A stretch of DNA of 64,000 nucleotides from Tragulus kanchil (lineage: Eukaryota; Chordata; Mammalia; Artiodactyla; Tragulidae). The position numbers and the translations under genes are program-made. Positions within the stretch are counted from its first letter, which is position 1. Each line of letters begins with the position of its first letter. The stretch covers positions 99,626,794-99,690,793 of the forward strand of contig JAIOJX010000032.1 of assembly GCA_022376925.1 (NCBI GenBank). The letters are read 5' to 3'. Under the pieces are notes generated by a model. That model had not been told where the DNA came from and ran no database searches. It worked only from the letters and a program-made list of their open reading frames with translations. Shown here piece by piece: positions 22,198 to 33,323 of this stretch.

Positions 22198-22392
22198 CAA
22201 ATGTAGCTAGAGATGCCCAAGCATTGATCTGCAGAAATATTTTTCTCTCTCATGAACAAACAAAAAGGAAGAGTGAGAGTTACCATCACAAACACAACTT
22301 TGATTCTTTATTTGGTGGCTAGACTTTACAGGGGACCAAGATAAACTCCAGAATCAGTCTATCTGGGTTTGTTCTTAAGCACAGGTATATTT

Positions 22393-22608
22393 AGGCTTCC
22401 TGGGTGACTCAGTGATAAAGAACCCAGCTGCCAATGCAAGAGATACGAATTCAACCCCTTGGTTGGGCAGATCCTCTAGTGAGGGAAACAGAAACCCACT
22501 CTGGAATTCTTGTCCGGGAAATCCCATGGACAGAGGGGCCCGATTGGCTACAATCCATGGGGTCGCAAAAGAGTTAGACACAGCTTAGTGACTGACACAA
22601 CAACAACA
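22393..22608 (+). mobile_element. Bov-tA SINE
   Basis: AGGCTTCCTGGGTGACTCAG head, AACCCAGCTGCCAATGCAAG, CCCATGGACAGAGGGGCCCG, CAATCCATGGGGTCGCAAAA, tail ACACAACAACAACA. Confidence 0.9.
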
Positions 22609-22859
22609 TGAATATTTGATTGTTTTTATCATTCTGATAAGTTGAAGGTTTTAATTATTTTGATGAGATGCCTCTCTGTCTCTGGTAATACTGCTTATCT
22701 TGAAATATACTATATTAAATGTTTATATAGTCACACCAGTTTTCTTGTACACTGCATGTCTTGTTTCCTTTCTTCCACCTTCCACGTCTGTGTCATTATA
22801 TGTAAAGAGAAATTTTTAAAGTGCATTTTTAAATAGTGACTATTAGCTCTTGTCTCATT

Positions 22860-23545
22860 ACCAAGTCTAACAATCTTCGCTTTTTACATGGTGTTGACTC
22901 TACTTATATTTAACATAATTAAGGTAGAGTTGGATTTAAATCTGTCATCTCAGTTATTTGTTTTCTATTGTTCTATCTATACTTTGTTCTTTAATTCTTC
23001 TAGACTGACTTCCTTTGGTTAACCAAGTACTCTTGATATTTCAGTTTATCTCTATTAACTTTATCTCTATTTTTTGTATTAATTTTATAGCTTTCTATAG
23101 AAATTGCCTATGCACCTTGATTTATCACCGGCTACTTTCAAATAGTATTATATGACCTATATGTTATTTTATCAGTAATGTAAGACCCTAAACTGAATAA
23201 TTCTATTCACCCCCATCTTTTTTCTGCGATTACTATTTGCCTCCTTTTTGGACTGACTTACCTTTCTGTGTTTGGCCCATTTTTCCAAATGCTTCAAAAG
23301 ATCTCTCAAGTATTTAACCTTATCCAAAGAAGTTCATGGCTTAGAACTTTTCTTGTTCTATGGTTCTTTCTATATATGTGGTATCTTCTCATCCAAGCAC
23401 ATAATGAGAGTCCTTCTAAATTTTTTTTTAATCCTCCCTGCAGTATCTCTGCTTGAGTATATTTTGTGTTTCACATGGACTATTTCCTGTTGCATATTTT
23501 CTTCAGTGTCTAGTGCTAATTGACTGTTGGTTTGTATATAATCAT
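22860..23545 (-). repeat. Probable old L1M LINE (reverse)
   Basis: T-rich plus strand with the flavour of a reverse L1 body or 3' end (TTCTATTGTTCTATCTATAC, TTAATTCTTCTAGACTGAC, CTCTGCTTGAGTATATTTTG). Overlapping plus-strand frames at 23268-23523 have no conserved domain. Assignment tentative. Confidence 0.4.
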
Positions 23546-23551
23546 GTGTGT

Positions 23552-23757
23552 GTGCACAATCACTCAGTTGTATCTGACTCTTTCAGACCCCTTGGACTGC
23601 AGCCCACCAGGCTCCTCTGTCCATGGGATTTCCCAGGCAAGAACTGGAGTGGGTAGCCATTCCTTTCTCCAGGGGACCTTCCAAACCTAGAGATTGAACT
23701 TGGGTCCTCCACATTTCAGGCAGATTCTTAACTGTCTGAGTCACCAAGCTTAGCCAG
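23552..23757 (-). mobile_element. Bov-tA SINE (reverse)
   Basis: Complement: CACTCAGTTGTATCTGACTC, GGCTCCTCTGTCCATGGGAT, CAGGGGACCTTCCAAACC, CAGGCAGATTCTTAACTGTC. Confidence 0.9.
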
Positions 23758-24449
23758 ACCCCTTTTCACCACAGAACTTTATTCTTACGTGTCTTGGGAT
23801 CCAGGACCACCAAATCCCAGCCTTTTCTAAGAGGCTTTGGGGTTAACGGACTGTCTTCACTTCGCTATCCCTTTTACAGGTACTCAGGGTTCAATTTCTG
23901 TCCTGTTGGCTCATTTCTAATCCATCTTCCAAAAATATGATGCTGTTCTCAGTACCAGCTCCTTTCTCCTCTCCTGTTCTCTTTCTTTGTATGTGCTTAT
24001 TATTTGTATATACTAGGCTTGTCATTTGGGGCCAGTATTTTGGGAAAAAGTGGAGATAAATGCACCCATATTTGGCCCATTAGGTTCACCTGAAAACTCC
24101 TACCAGAGTAATTTTCAAAAATGAAGATTTGATCTTCAAATCATTCCCTTGCTCCAGATCCTTCAGAGCCTGCTTATAACTCTCAGTATGAGATGAATAT
24201 GGTATAACTTACCAGACAAAAAAACTTCATGATAAGATACCTGCCTGCCTCTCAAGATTTATCACTGATTTCCTACATAGATGAGTCCAGTGGGATTGTC
24301 TGCCTGCCACCTTCTTTTGTGAAATTGCTCTTTTGTGCAAGAATCCCATCAGCATGGTTGTGAACAGATCTGTATTTTTCCAAAAATTGACCTTGGCACC
24401 CTCCTCATTGCTGACTGACTCAAGCTGAGCAGTGAACCCATGCCTTTTG
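23758..24449. other. Unclassified non-coding DNA
   Basis: No gene seen. It contains TTGCTCCAGATCCTTCAGAG and CCTTTTGCATTTTGAGAAC, possibly from an L2-like forward fragment, but I cannot assign it. Confidence 0.4.
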
Positions 24450-24889
24450 CATTTTGAGAACATACAAAGCTCAGGGACTGTTGTAGCTATATTGCATATT
24501 CTCTAAGTCTGCAAAGCAGAAAAAACTTGTCTGGAGAGACTGAGGGAGAGGCCTTCCCAATGAGAACTTTGATTCTCTGATTTTAGTTCAGTTCTCAGTT
24601 CTATCTCCTCTTCTGCCCTTTGTTTTGGGGGACCTCTGACTGTCCTTGCAGTAAATTCCCTGCAAATGTAGAGCTCATAGTTAGTACTCAATATGTGATA
24701 ACTGCTTTTATTCATTCTAGTCTCACTGAGTAATTCCTTCCAATTTCTGGAAAACAGAAATACATTTCATTCCCACATACATTCCTAATGTCCTCTGCCT
24801 GAATGTCCCTCCCTGCTTTTTTTCTGCTAGATGATTTTTATGCATATGACAAAATTCAGCACAAGGGCCTATTCTGGGAAGCTTTTCTT

Positions 24890-25298
24890 TCTTTCGTTTT
24901 TTTTTTTTTTTTTTTACAGATAACACTTACACTGAATCTCATAAGGACTCAGAGGATAACAGTATTTTTTTTTTTTTTAAGACTTATTTATTTATTTATT
25001 TTGGGCGGGGGTCTGGTTGGGGAGGGAGGGGAGCGGGCGGGCCACTTCTATTGGTCTTTCATTTCTCTATGTTCATCCGTCTTTGTTCTTTGGCTCCTGT
25101 GGGCCTCCCATCGCGGTGGCGTCTGTTGCTGCAGAGCGCTGGCTCTGGGCGCATGCGCTCCAGAGCTCCGGCTCGGTAATTGGACACATGGGTCCAGCCG
25201 CTCCGCGGCACGTGGGATCTTCCCAGGCCAGGGATCGAACAGGCGCCCCTTGCACTGCAAGGCGGTGTCCTTACCCACTGGACGACCAGGGGAAGCCC
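24890..25298 (-). mobile_element. Young tRNA SINE (reverse) with extra 3' segment and second A tail
   Basis: The insertion is bounded by a 17-bp duplication, TCTGGGAAGCTTTTCTT (24873-24889) and TCTAGGAAGCTTTTCTT (25299-25315). Read on the minus strand it runs: GGGCTTCCCC head at 25298, CpG-rich body, CCAAAATAAATAAATAAAT near 24980-25003, first A tail (24964-24978), about 47 bp of unrelated sequence (24917-24963), then a second A tail (24897-24916) and a 7-bp CGAAAGA. A B-box-like GGATCGAAC complement lies near 25230. The body keeps many CpGs, a sign of youth. Open frames crossing it on both strands are SINE translations. Confidence 0.9.
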
Positions 25299-26028
25299 TC
25301 TAGGAAGCTTTTCTTAAATCTCCAGGCTACTTAACACATCTTTTTCTGAGTATCTTTCTATCATAATATGCATTACCAAATTTTGCCAAAGTTATTCATT
25401 TACTCTTCTCTCTTGATTGTGAGTTCCTTAGCAAGAGGAGCTGTAGTTACTTTGACCTTGTTTCCTCAGTATACGCAGAAAGAGAAAAACTAGGTTCATT
25501 AAGAGAACCATGCTGCCTGTTTTTAATTGATAAGAGTACTTAGAAACCCCCAAAAAGATGGAGCTGTATGTTACCTTTGACCTGTTTCCATTTTGAGAAC
25601 ATACAAAGCTCAGGGACTGTTGTAGCTATATTGCATATTCTCTAAGTCTGCAAAGCAGAAAAAACTTGTCTGGAGAGACTGAGGGAGAGGCCTTCCCAAT
25701 GAGAACTTTGATTCTCTGATTTTAGTTCAGTTCTCAGTTCTATCTCCTCTTCTGCCCTTTGTTTTGGGGGACCTCTGACTGTCCTTGCAGTAAATTCCCT
25801 GCAAATGTAGAGCTCATAGTTAGTACTCAATATGTGATAACTGCTTTTATTCATTCTAGTCTCACTGAGTAATTCCTTCCAATTTCTGGAAAACAGAAAT
25901 ACATTTCATTCCCACATACATTCCTAATGTCCTCTGCCTGAATGTCCCTCCCTGCTTTTTTTCTGCTAGATGATTTTTATGCATATGACAAAATTCAGCA
26001 CAAGGGCCTATTCTGGGAAGCTTTTCTT

Positions 26029-26437
26029 TCTTTCGTTTTTTTTTTTTTTTTTTAACAGATAACACTTACACTGAATCTCATAAGGACTCAGAGGATAACA
26101 GTAATTTTTTTTTTTTTAAGACTTATTTATTTATTTATTTTGGGCGGGGGTCTGGTTGGGGAGGGAGGGGAGCGGGCGGGCCACTTCTATTGGTCTTTCA
26201 TTTCTCTATGTTCATCCGTCTTTGTTCTTTGGCTCCTGTGGGCCTCCCATCGCGGTGGCGTCTGTTGCTGCAGAGCGCTGGCTCTGGGCGCATGCGCTCC
26301 AGAGCTCCGGCTCGGTAATTGGACACATGGGTCCAGCCGCTCCGCGGCACGTGGGATCTTCCCAGGCCAGGGATCGAACAGGCGCCCCTTGCACTGCAAG
26401 GCGGTGTCCTTACCCACTGGACGACCAGGGGAAGCCC
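26029..26437 (-). mobile_element. Young tRNA SINE with extra 3' segment (second copy)
   Basis: Copy of 24890-25298 in duplicate pair 7. Poly-T lengths differ by a base or so, and TACAGATAAC becomes TAACAGATAAC. Confidence 0.88.
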
Positions 26438-26721
26438 TCTAGGAAGCTTTTCTTAAATCTCCAGGCTACTTAACACATCTTTTTCTGAGTATCTTTCTAT
26501 CATAATATGCATTACCAAATTTTGCCAAAGTTATTCATTTACTCTTCTCTCTTGATTGTGAGTTCCTTAGCAAGAGGAGCTGTAGTTACTTTGACCTTGT
26601 TTCCTCAGTATACGCAGAAAGAGAAAAACTAGGTTCATTAAGAGAACCATGCTGCCTGCTTTTAATTGATAAGAGTATAACAATATCTGATGCACTCTCC
26701 AAATAATTTCCTTCTTCTGAT

Positions 26722-26941
26722 TGAAAGTGAAGTGAATGGTTAGTCACTCAGTTATGCCCAACTCTTTGCAAGCCCATGGATTGTAACCTTCCAGGCTTCT
26801 CTGTCCATGGGATTCTCCAGGCAAGAATACTGTAGTGGGTTGCCATTTCCTTCTCCAAGGGATCTCCCCAACCCAGGGATTGAACTCAGGTCTCTTGCAT
26901 TGCAGGCAGATTCTTCACTGTCTGAGCCACCAGGGAAGCCC
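26722..26941 (-). mobile_element. Bov-tA SINE (reverse)
   Basis: Complement: GGTTAGTCACTCAGTTATGC, CTTCTCTGTCCATGGGATTC, CAAGGGATCTCCCCAACCC, CTGTCTGAGCCACCAGGGAA. Flanks TTCTTCTGATT (left) and TTATTCTGATT (right) form a likely target-site duplication. Confidence 0.92.
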
Positions 26942-27330
26942 TTTATTCTGATTATTCTTTCCCAGGTGAGAGTCAACTTTGAAACCTAGTATAATTTTTA
27001 CTTATTTTTCCTAATATTTTAATAAAACATAAGAATAATAGATTTTAAAGATATTCTCAGACTTTTTCTAGAATAAAATACTTGTATAAACTTACAGAAG
27101 AAGCATGGTCAAGGATTTTATTCTCTACCAATTAAGCAACCATATCAGAATAAGAAGCTGGTAGATAAGTGGTAAACATGTGTTGAACAAGAGAGAGGAA
27201 GTATGCAGGGTCTTTATTCTTTAAAATAACTGTGGGGCTAAAAATTAGGAAGGAATAAAATAAAAAATAAGGTTAAACCTTGTTGGGGCCTACTCTGCCC
27301 TTCTCATCATGCTAAGTGTTTCCATATCTA

Positions 27331-27411
27331 TTAGGTTGACCAGAATATTCATTCAAGTTTTTTCGTTAACATCTTTTGGAAAAATCTGAATGAACTTTTT
27401 GACCAACCCAA
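27331..27411. mobile_element. Mariner MITE (81 bp, palindromic)
   Basis: Begins TTAGGTTGACCAGAATATTC and ends GAACTTTTTGACCAACCCAA; the two ends are near-perfect inverted repeats of about 27 bp. Flanked by TA on both sides (27329-27330 and 27412-27413), the mariner/Tc1 target duplication. It matches the short non-autonomous mariner element common in ruminants and cetaceans. No transposase. Confidence 0.88.
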
Positions 27412-27865
27412 TACTTGCTTTTGGAGCTCACAAATCATCTTGAAAGGTGTTTAATTTAGGTGTTTTATACAAAGAAAAATCAGACTCAAAGAGGTATGAA
27501 ACTTTTAAAAACCACACAGGTAGTTAGAAGCAAAAACAGAATTTAACTTAAAGTCATGGCACGTTGTTGTGAATTGATCTTTCCAAGTATTATATCTTTA
27601 AAGTACCTTTTCTCTTATATGAAGTTATACCTGGATGATAGGAATATGTGTTATTTACAGTCTTGTCATAGTTTTCTCATTTTATACAATGAGCATATAT
27701 AATTTTACAATTAAAAACTACATTTGTTTAAAAATAAAAAAATTATTTTTTTTCTTTTTAATTTTGGCCTCAATAGGTTCATTAAGAGAACCATGCTGCC
27801 TGCTTTTAATTGATAAGAGTATAACAATATCTGATGCACTCTCCAAATAATTTCCTTCTTCTGAT

Positions 27866-28084
27866 TGAAAGTGAAGTGAATGGTTAGTCACTCAGTTATG
27901 CCCAACTCTTTGCAAGCCCATGGATTGTAACCTTCCAGGCTTCTCTGTCCATGGGATTCTCCAGGCAAGAATACTGTACTGAGTTGCCATTCTCTTCTCA
28001 GGGGATCTCCCCAACCCAGGGATTGAACTCAGGTCTCTTGCATTGCAGGCAGATTCTTCACTGTCTGAGCCACCAGGGAAGCCC
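27866..28084 (-). mobile_element. Bov-tA SINE (reverse, second copy)
   Basis: Copy of 26722-26941 in pair 8. It has a local cluster of differences (CTGAGTTGCCATTCTCTTCT near 27979-27998), the densest disagreement between any two copies inside an otherwise identical unit. Confidence 0.9.
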
Positions 28085-28473
28085 TTTATTCTGATTATTC
28101 TTTCCCAGGTGAGAGTCAACTTTGAAACCTAGTATAATTTTTACTTATTTTTCCTAATATTTTAATAAAACATAAGAATAATAGATTTTAAAGATATTCT
28201 CAGACTTTTTCTAGAATAAAATACTTGTATAAACTTACAGAAGAAGCATGGTCAAGGATTTTATTCTCTACCAATTAAGCAACCATATCAGAATAAGAAG
28301 CTGGTAGATAAGTGGTAAACATGTGTTGAACAAGAGAGGGGAAGTATGCAGGGTCTTTATTCTTTAAAATAACTGTGGGGCTAAAAATTAGGAAGGAATA
28401 AAATAAAAAATAAGGTTAAACCTTGTTGGGGCCTACTCTGCCCTTCTCATCATGCTAAGTGTTTCCATATCTA

Positions 28474-28554
28474 TTAGGTTGACCAGAATATTCATTCAAG
28501 TTTTTTCGTTAACATCTTTTGGAAAAATCTGAATGAACTTTTTGACCAACCCAA
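28474..28554. mobile_element. Mariner MITE (second copy)
   Basis: Copy of 27331-27411 in pair 8, with the same TA flanks. Confidence 0.88.
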
Positions 28555-28906
28555 TACTTGCTTTTGGAGCTCACAAATCATCTTGAAAGGTGTTTAATTT
28601 AGGTGTTTTATACAAAGAAAAATCAGACTCAAAGAGGTATGAAACTTTTAAAAACCACACAGGTAGTTAGAAGCAAAAACAGAATTTAACTTAAAGTCAT
28701 GGCACGTTGTTGTGAATTGATCTTTCCAAGTATTATATCTTTAAAGTACCTTTTCTCTTATATGAAGTTATACCTGGATGATAGGAATATGTGTTATTTA
28801 CAGTCTTGTCATAGTTTTCTCATTTTTATACAATGAGCATATATAATTTTTACAATTAAAAACTACATTTGTTTTTAAAGACGAAGAAACTCAAGAAAGT
28901 GAAATT

Positions 28907-29184
28907 ATTTTTTTTTCTTTTTTAATTTTGGCCTCTTTTATTAGTCTTCCATTTACTTATTTTCATCCATCTTTTATTCTTAGCCCTGTGTGGGCCTCGC
29001 ATGGCAGTTGGTCTCTCTCTTTGCAGACAGCCAGCTCTGGGTGCATATGTTCCAGAGTGCTGGCTTGCAATTGGACAGGCCAGCCCAGCCATTGCTACAT
29101 GGGATCGTCCCTGGCCAGGGATGGAACCAAGGCCCCTTGCACTGCAAGGCGGACTCTTTACCCACTGAACCACCAGGGAAGCCC
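28907..29184 (-). mobile_element. tRNA-derived SINE (reverse), left arm of an inverted pair
   Basis: Complement of the young-family body: ATTAGTCTTCCATTTACTT, TTTTCATCCATCTTTTATTC, CTTGCAATTGGACAGGCCA, CCCCTTGCACTGCAAGGCGG, CACCAGGGAAGCCC. A T-rich tail at 28907-28925. Moderately diverged. Confidence 0.88.
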
Positions 29185-29215
29185 AAAAAATTACATTTTT
29201 TTTTTTTTTTTTTAA

Positions 29216-29460
29216 AAGCAATTCCCGGACATCTCAGGTGATCCAGTGGGCGGAGAGTCTGCCTTGAAGTACAGCAGGCACTTATTCGATCCCTGGCCAA
29301 GGAGAATCCCACGTGCTGAGGAACAGCTGGACTGGCTTGTCCAGTTGCCAGCCAGCGCTCTGGTGCGAGAGAGGCCACTGTGATGGGAGATCCACACATA
29401 CCAAAAAGAGTAAAGATGGATGAAAAATAAGCAATGATGTAGAGGCAAAAACAAAAACAA
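29216..29460 (+). mobile_element. tRNA-derived SINE (forward), right arm of an inverted pair
   Basis: Worn head (ATTCCCGGACATCTCAGG), then GATCCAGTGGGCGGAGAGTC, TTCGATCCCTGGCCAAGG, TGTCCAGTTGCCAGCCAGCG, AAAGATGGATGAAAAATAAG and an A-rich end. More diverged than its neighbour. Confidence 0.8.
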
Positions 29461-29702
29461 TTTCCTTAGATCCGTAGAAGTGACAGTGGATTATATTGCT
29501 TTAAACAGCTAAGTGTTAATTAGAAGGATCATTATATTTGATTAGTGTGCAGTAGGATATAGTACTCTGGCAATTTCCCCAAATCTTTGCTATTAGTTAT
29601 CACACAAGCCTCCTAGACAACTTGTTTCTCAGCACCGATGGCTGTTTTCCCTCTGGGGGCTTTGATGTGGAGCAGCAGAGTGATCTACAACAACCTGGCT
29701 TG

Positions 29703-30302
29703 TCTAGGAGAGCCTTCTGACTCTCTGAGCTGCGGTTTCCTCATCTGAAAATGAAGCGTAAGATTCACACCTTGAAGCCTATGGGAGAATTGGAGGAGTT
29801 GATTATAGGGCCAACACATGAAGAGGACCCGCAGCAGAGCAGCAGAGGGAAATGGTCCAGCAAGATGCTTAGGAGCATGTCTGGGGTTCTAGCATCTGGG
29901 CCATTTGTTATGTGCATGCTAAGTCACTTCAGTCTTGTCCAGCTCTTTGTGACCCTCTGGGCTGTAGCCTGCCAGGCTCCTCTGTCCACGGAATTCTCCA
30001 GGCAAGAATGCTGGAGTGAGTTGCCATGCCCTCCTTCATGGGATCTCCCCAACCCAGGAATCAAACCCATGTCTCTTATGTCTCCTGTATTGACAGGCAG
30101 GTTCTTTACCACTAGTGCCACCTGAGAAGCCCTGTTTGTCATACAACCTTGAGAAAATTACTTAACTTCCTTGTCTCTGCTTCCTCATCTCTAAAATGGA
30201 GATAGTATTTATAGAGCTGATATAAGGAATAAAGTAATCTAAATAAAACCCTAGGAGCAGTGTCTGACCTCTAGTTCACTGGTAGTAACTATTAATAGTA
30301 GA
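29703..30302 (+). repeat. MIR pieces, second one split by Bov-tA
   Basis: 29703-29790 has CTCTGAGCTGCGGTTTCC TCATCTGAAAATGAAG. A second MIR flanks the reverse Bov-tA: after it, ATACAACCTTGAGAAAATTA, CTTAACTTCCTTGTCTCTGC, TCATCTCTAAAATGGAGATA and CTAGGAGCAGTGTCTGACC. Confidence 0.65.
29911..30132 (-). mobile_element. Bov-tA SINE (reverse)
   Basis: Complement: AAGTCACTTCAGTCTTGTCC, GCTCCTCTGTCCACGGAATT, CATGGGATCTCCCCAACCC, TCTTTACCACTAGTGCCACC. Confidence 0.9.
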
Positions 30303-33300
30303 AGTGAAATTATAGGAGCCATTGTTTATACTGAGAACTAGTATGAGAATGTCAGAGTTGTTCCTCCTAAGATAAATTGTTCCTCAGCTCCTGGGTCTAC
30401 CACCTGGTGGGTAGGTGGTCTGATTGTATCACACGTGCACCATACCTACCCCCTTGTTGTGGCTGTCTTTGGATCAAATATCCTTTTAGATAGGTTCCAA
30501 TCTCTTTGCTGATGGTTGTTCAGATGTTACTTGTGATTTTGTTGTTCTCATGAGAGGAGGTGAGCTCAGAGTCCTTCTACTCTGCCATCTTGTCCCACAG
30601 TCAAGAAATAGTTTTCTAACAATCCCATGTTTTAAAGTTTTCCCTCAGTCTGAGATGAACTGGAGCTGCTCTGGAGAGATGTCTCCGGAGTCACTTTTTT
30701 ATTCAGTGTGTATTTACTTCAGGCAAGTACTTCTCCGTGCCCTGCACAGATAGTAGAAAGTCATAGCTTTCATTAGAGTAGGAGAGAAAGATAGCAGAGA
30801 GATAAACAACTAACAAATCAATAAACTAGATATTGTAGCCCGTCTTCAGAAACAGCATGCATTCTTACTCAAAAGTTGGTTCTGATATTGAAACTGATGA
30901 TGCTGCACATATACCAACAAGGTATGAAATGATTAATTTTTCATGTAATAAGACTTTCTGGGGAGATTAGGGAAAGTGTCCCAAGATGGTCTGAAATGGT
31001 TTCAGAAGGTCAGGAAATGAGGTTGGTTTGGAAATTTTATAGTGGGTAGGAAGGAGACATGCGGTGAGGGTCTCGGCCCATGGGTAAATGATTATATGGT
31101 TTGAACCTCTCACCAACCCAAAGGAGGGCACACCCATAGTTTCTCATCAGCTTGTCCAGAAGTGGGGCAGAAGAAGGAGGACTGAGACTTAAAAGTCGTC
31201 AGCCTACATGAAAAACTGGAGCTGGACTGTTCATTACATCAGGTAGTTTCGGAGAGCTGTGAGTTCTGTTTTTAAAATATAGATTAATGCACTGATGATG
31301 GCCTGGAGTATGTAGGGAAAGGTAACATAAGGATAGTTTGGTTTCAGCCACAGAATCTCTGAAGAGGGTTTATTAGAGCTGACTCCTGAATGATAAGATC
31401 AAAAGCTAATTATTCAGAAGGGGATGTGATGCAAAGTCATGGAGAGGGACAAAGGCTAAGCAGAGTCCAGTGAAGAGACATGACAGGGTAAGAGAATGGA
31501 ATGAGAAAGCTGAGAATCAGTTCCGGTGCTGATGCTGGTGACAACTATGACAACTGTTCTTATGTTTATGGTATGTCCGTGTTCTAGTTTCAGATGCCTG
31601 ATTTTATGCAAGAGAGGGGTCTGTTTGACTCCGGCAGGAATGACACTATAAAGAAACAAATTTCTTGTGTTCAGTACAAGATGTCTTTATGGATGGTGAG
31701 AGCACCTTAATATGATGTTGTTCAGATGTTACTTGTGATTTTGTTGTTCTCATGAGAGGAGGTGAGCTCAGAGTCCTTCTACTCTGCCATCTTGTCCCAC
31801 AGTCAAGAAATAGTTTTCTAACAATCCCATGTTTTAAAGTTTTCCCTCAGTCTGAGATGAACTGGAGCTGCTCTGGAGAGATGTCTCCGGAGTCACTTTT
31901 TTATTCAGTGTGTATTTACTTCAGGCAAGTACTTCTCCGTGCCCTGCACAGATAGTAGAAAGTCATAGCTTTCATTAGAGTAGGAGAGAAAGATAGCAGA
32001 GAGATAAACAACTAACAAATCAATAAACTAGATATTGTAGCCCGTCTTCAGAAACAGCATGCATTCTTACTCAAAAGTTGGTTCTGATATTGAAACTGAT
32101 GATGCTGCACATATACCAACAAGGTATGAAATGATTAATTTTCATGTAATAAGACTTTCTGGGGAGATTAGGGAAAGTGTCCCAAGATGGTCTGAAATGG
32201 TTTCAGAAGGTCAGGAAATGAGGTTGGTTTGGAAATTTTATAGTGGGTAGGAAGGAGACATGCGGTGAGGGTCTCGGCCCATGGGTAAATGATTATATGG
32301 TTTGAACCTCTCACCAACCCAAAGGAGGGCACACCCATAGTTTCTCATCAGCTTGTCCAGAAGTGGGGCAGAAGAAGGAGGACTGAGACTTAAAAGTCGT
32401 CAGCCTACATGAAAAACTGGAGCTGGACTGTTCATTACATCAGGTAGTTTCGGAGAGCTGTGAGTTCTGTTTTTAAAATATAGATTAATGCACTGATGAT
32501 GGCCTGGAGTATGTAGGGAAAGGTAACATAAGGATAGTTTGGTTTCAGCCACAGAATCTCTGAAGAGGGTTTATTAGAGCTGACTCCTGAATGATAAGAT
32601 CAAAAGCTAATTATTCAGAAGGGGATGTGATGCAAAGTCATGGAGAGGGACAAAGGCTAAGCAGAGTCCAGTGAAGAGACATGACAGGGTAAGAGAATGG
32701 AATGAGAAAGCTGAGAATCAGTTCCGGTGCTGATGCTGGTGACAACTATGACAACTGTTCTTATGTTTATGGTATGTCCGTGTTCTAGTTTCAGATGCCT
32801 GATTTTATGCAAGAGAGGGGTCTGTTTGACTCCGGCAGGAATGACACTATAAAGAAACAAATTTCTTGTGTTCAGTACAAGAATGTCTTTATGGATGGTG
32901 AGAGCACCTTTAAGAGGTTATGAGTTTCCTGTTGCTGTTGGAGTGTCCAGAGAACCTGGATCCTATTGGCAAAGGAGATGCCATCTCTGGGGGTTTGGAG
33001 AGCTGGGCTAGGTGACCTGTAAGGCCAACGCATCTGTGTCAGCTCTGAGAGTCTGTTCTTCAGGAAACAAGGCCCTGAAAGAGGTAGACAGAAACGAAAG
33101 AGAAGAATGTGGGAAAACTGTGTCCTCTGTCATTGCTACACAGGTTGACCAATGCTGTGTTACTTCTAAGCACAGATCTCACCATAGCTATAGGGATTTC
33201 TGTTTAAACACTGCCAGATGAAGCCCAACTCTAGTTAGTGGCTTATTTGCATGTCAAATTAGGGTTCAAAGAAATGCAAATCTGAAAGCTTATTTGCTCA

Positions 33301-33323
33301 CATAAATTTACCTTAGTAACCTG
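30303..33323. other. Non-coding DNA with a reverse L2-like stretch
   Basis: Mostly unclassified. About 31290-31660 (copy 32491-32860) has reverse L2 character (GCCACAGAATCTCTGAAGAG, AGAGCTGACTCCTGAATGAT, AGGGACAAAGGCTAAGCAG). No exon or gene seen; the paired 67-codon frames are repeated only because of pair 9. Confidence 0.45.
30515..32911. repeat. Tandem duplicate pair 9 (unit 1202 bp)
   Basis: Positions 30515-31710 recur at 31717-32911. The only clear changes are a T-run length (30938 region) and an inserted A near 32882. This is the longest unit in the series. It holds unclassified DNA and part of a reverse L2. Confidence 0.9.

Larger units (their letters stand above)
24450..26677. repeat. 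Tandem duplicate pair 7 (unit 1139 bp)
   Basis: Positions 24450-25538 recur at 25589-26677. The intervening 50 bp (25539-25588) appear nowhere in the right copy or its continuation. The young SINE with its extra 3' segment is present in both copies, with poly-T tracts of slightly different length. Confidence 0.9.
26630..28934. repeat. Tandem duplicate pair 8 (unit 1143-1144 bp)
   Basis: Positions 26630-27771 recur at 27774-28934. Within the Bov-tA the copies differ by a small cluster of substitutions and a one-base deletion near 27980-28000. The left copy lacks about 20-30 bp near its right end (after 27730) that the right copy has at 28876-28905. Confidence 0.9.

Noticed and set aside
25048..25303. 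Overlapping 60-166-codon frames on both strands rich in A, R, P and G
   Set aside because: They translate a CpG-rich SINE body; the same frames appear wherever that SINE family occurs (51560-51818, 53128-53421).
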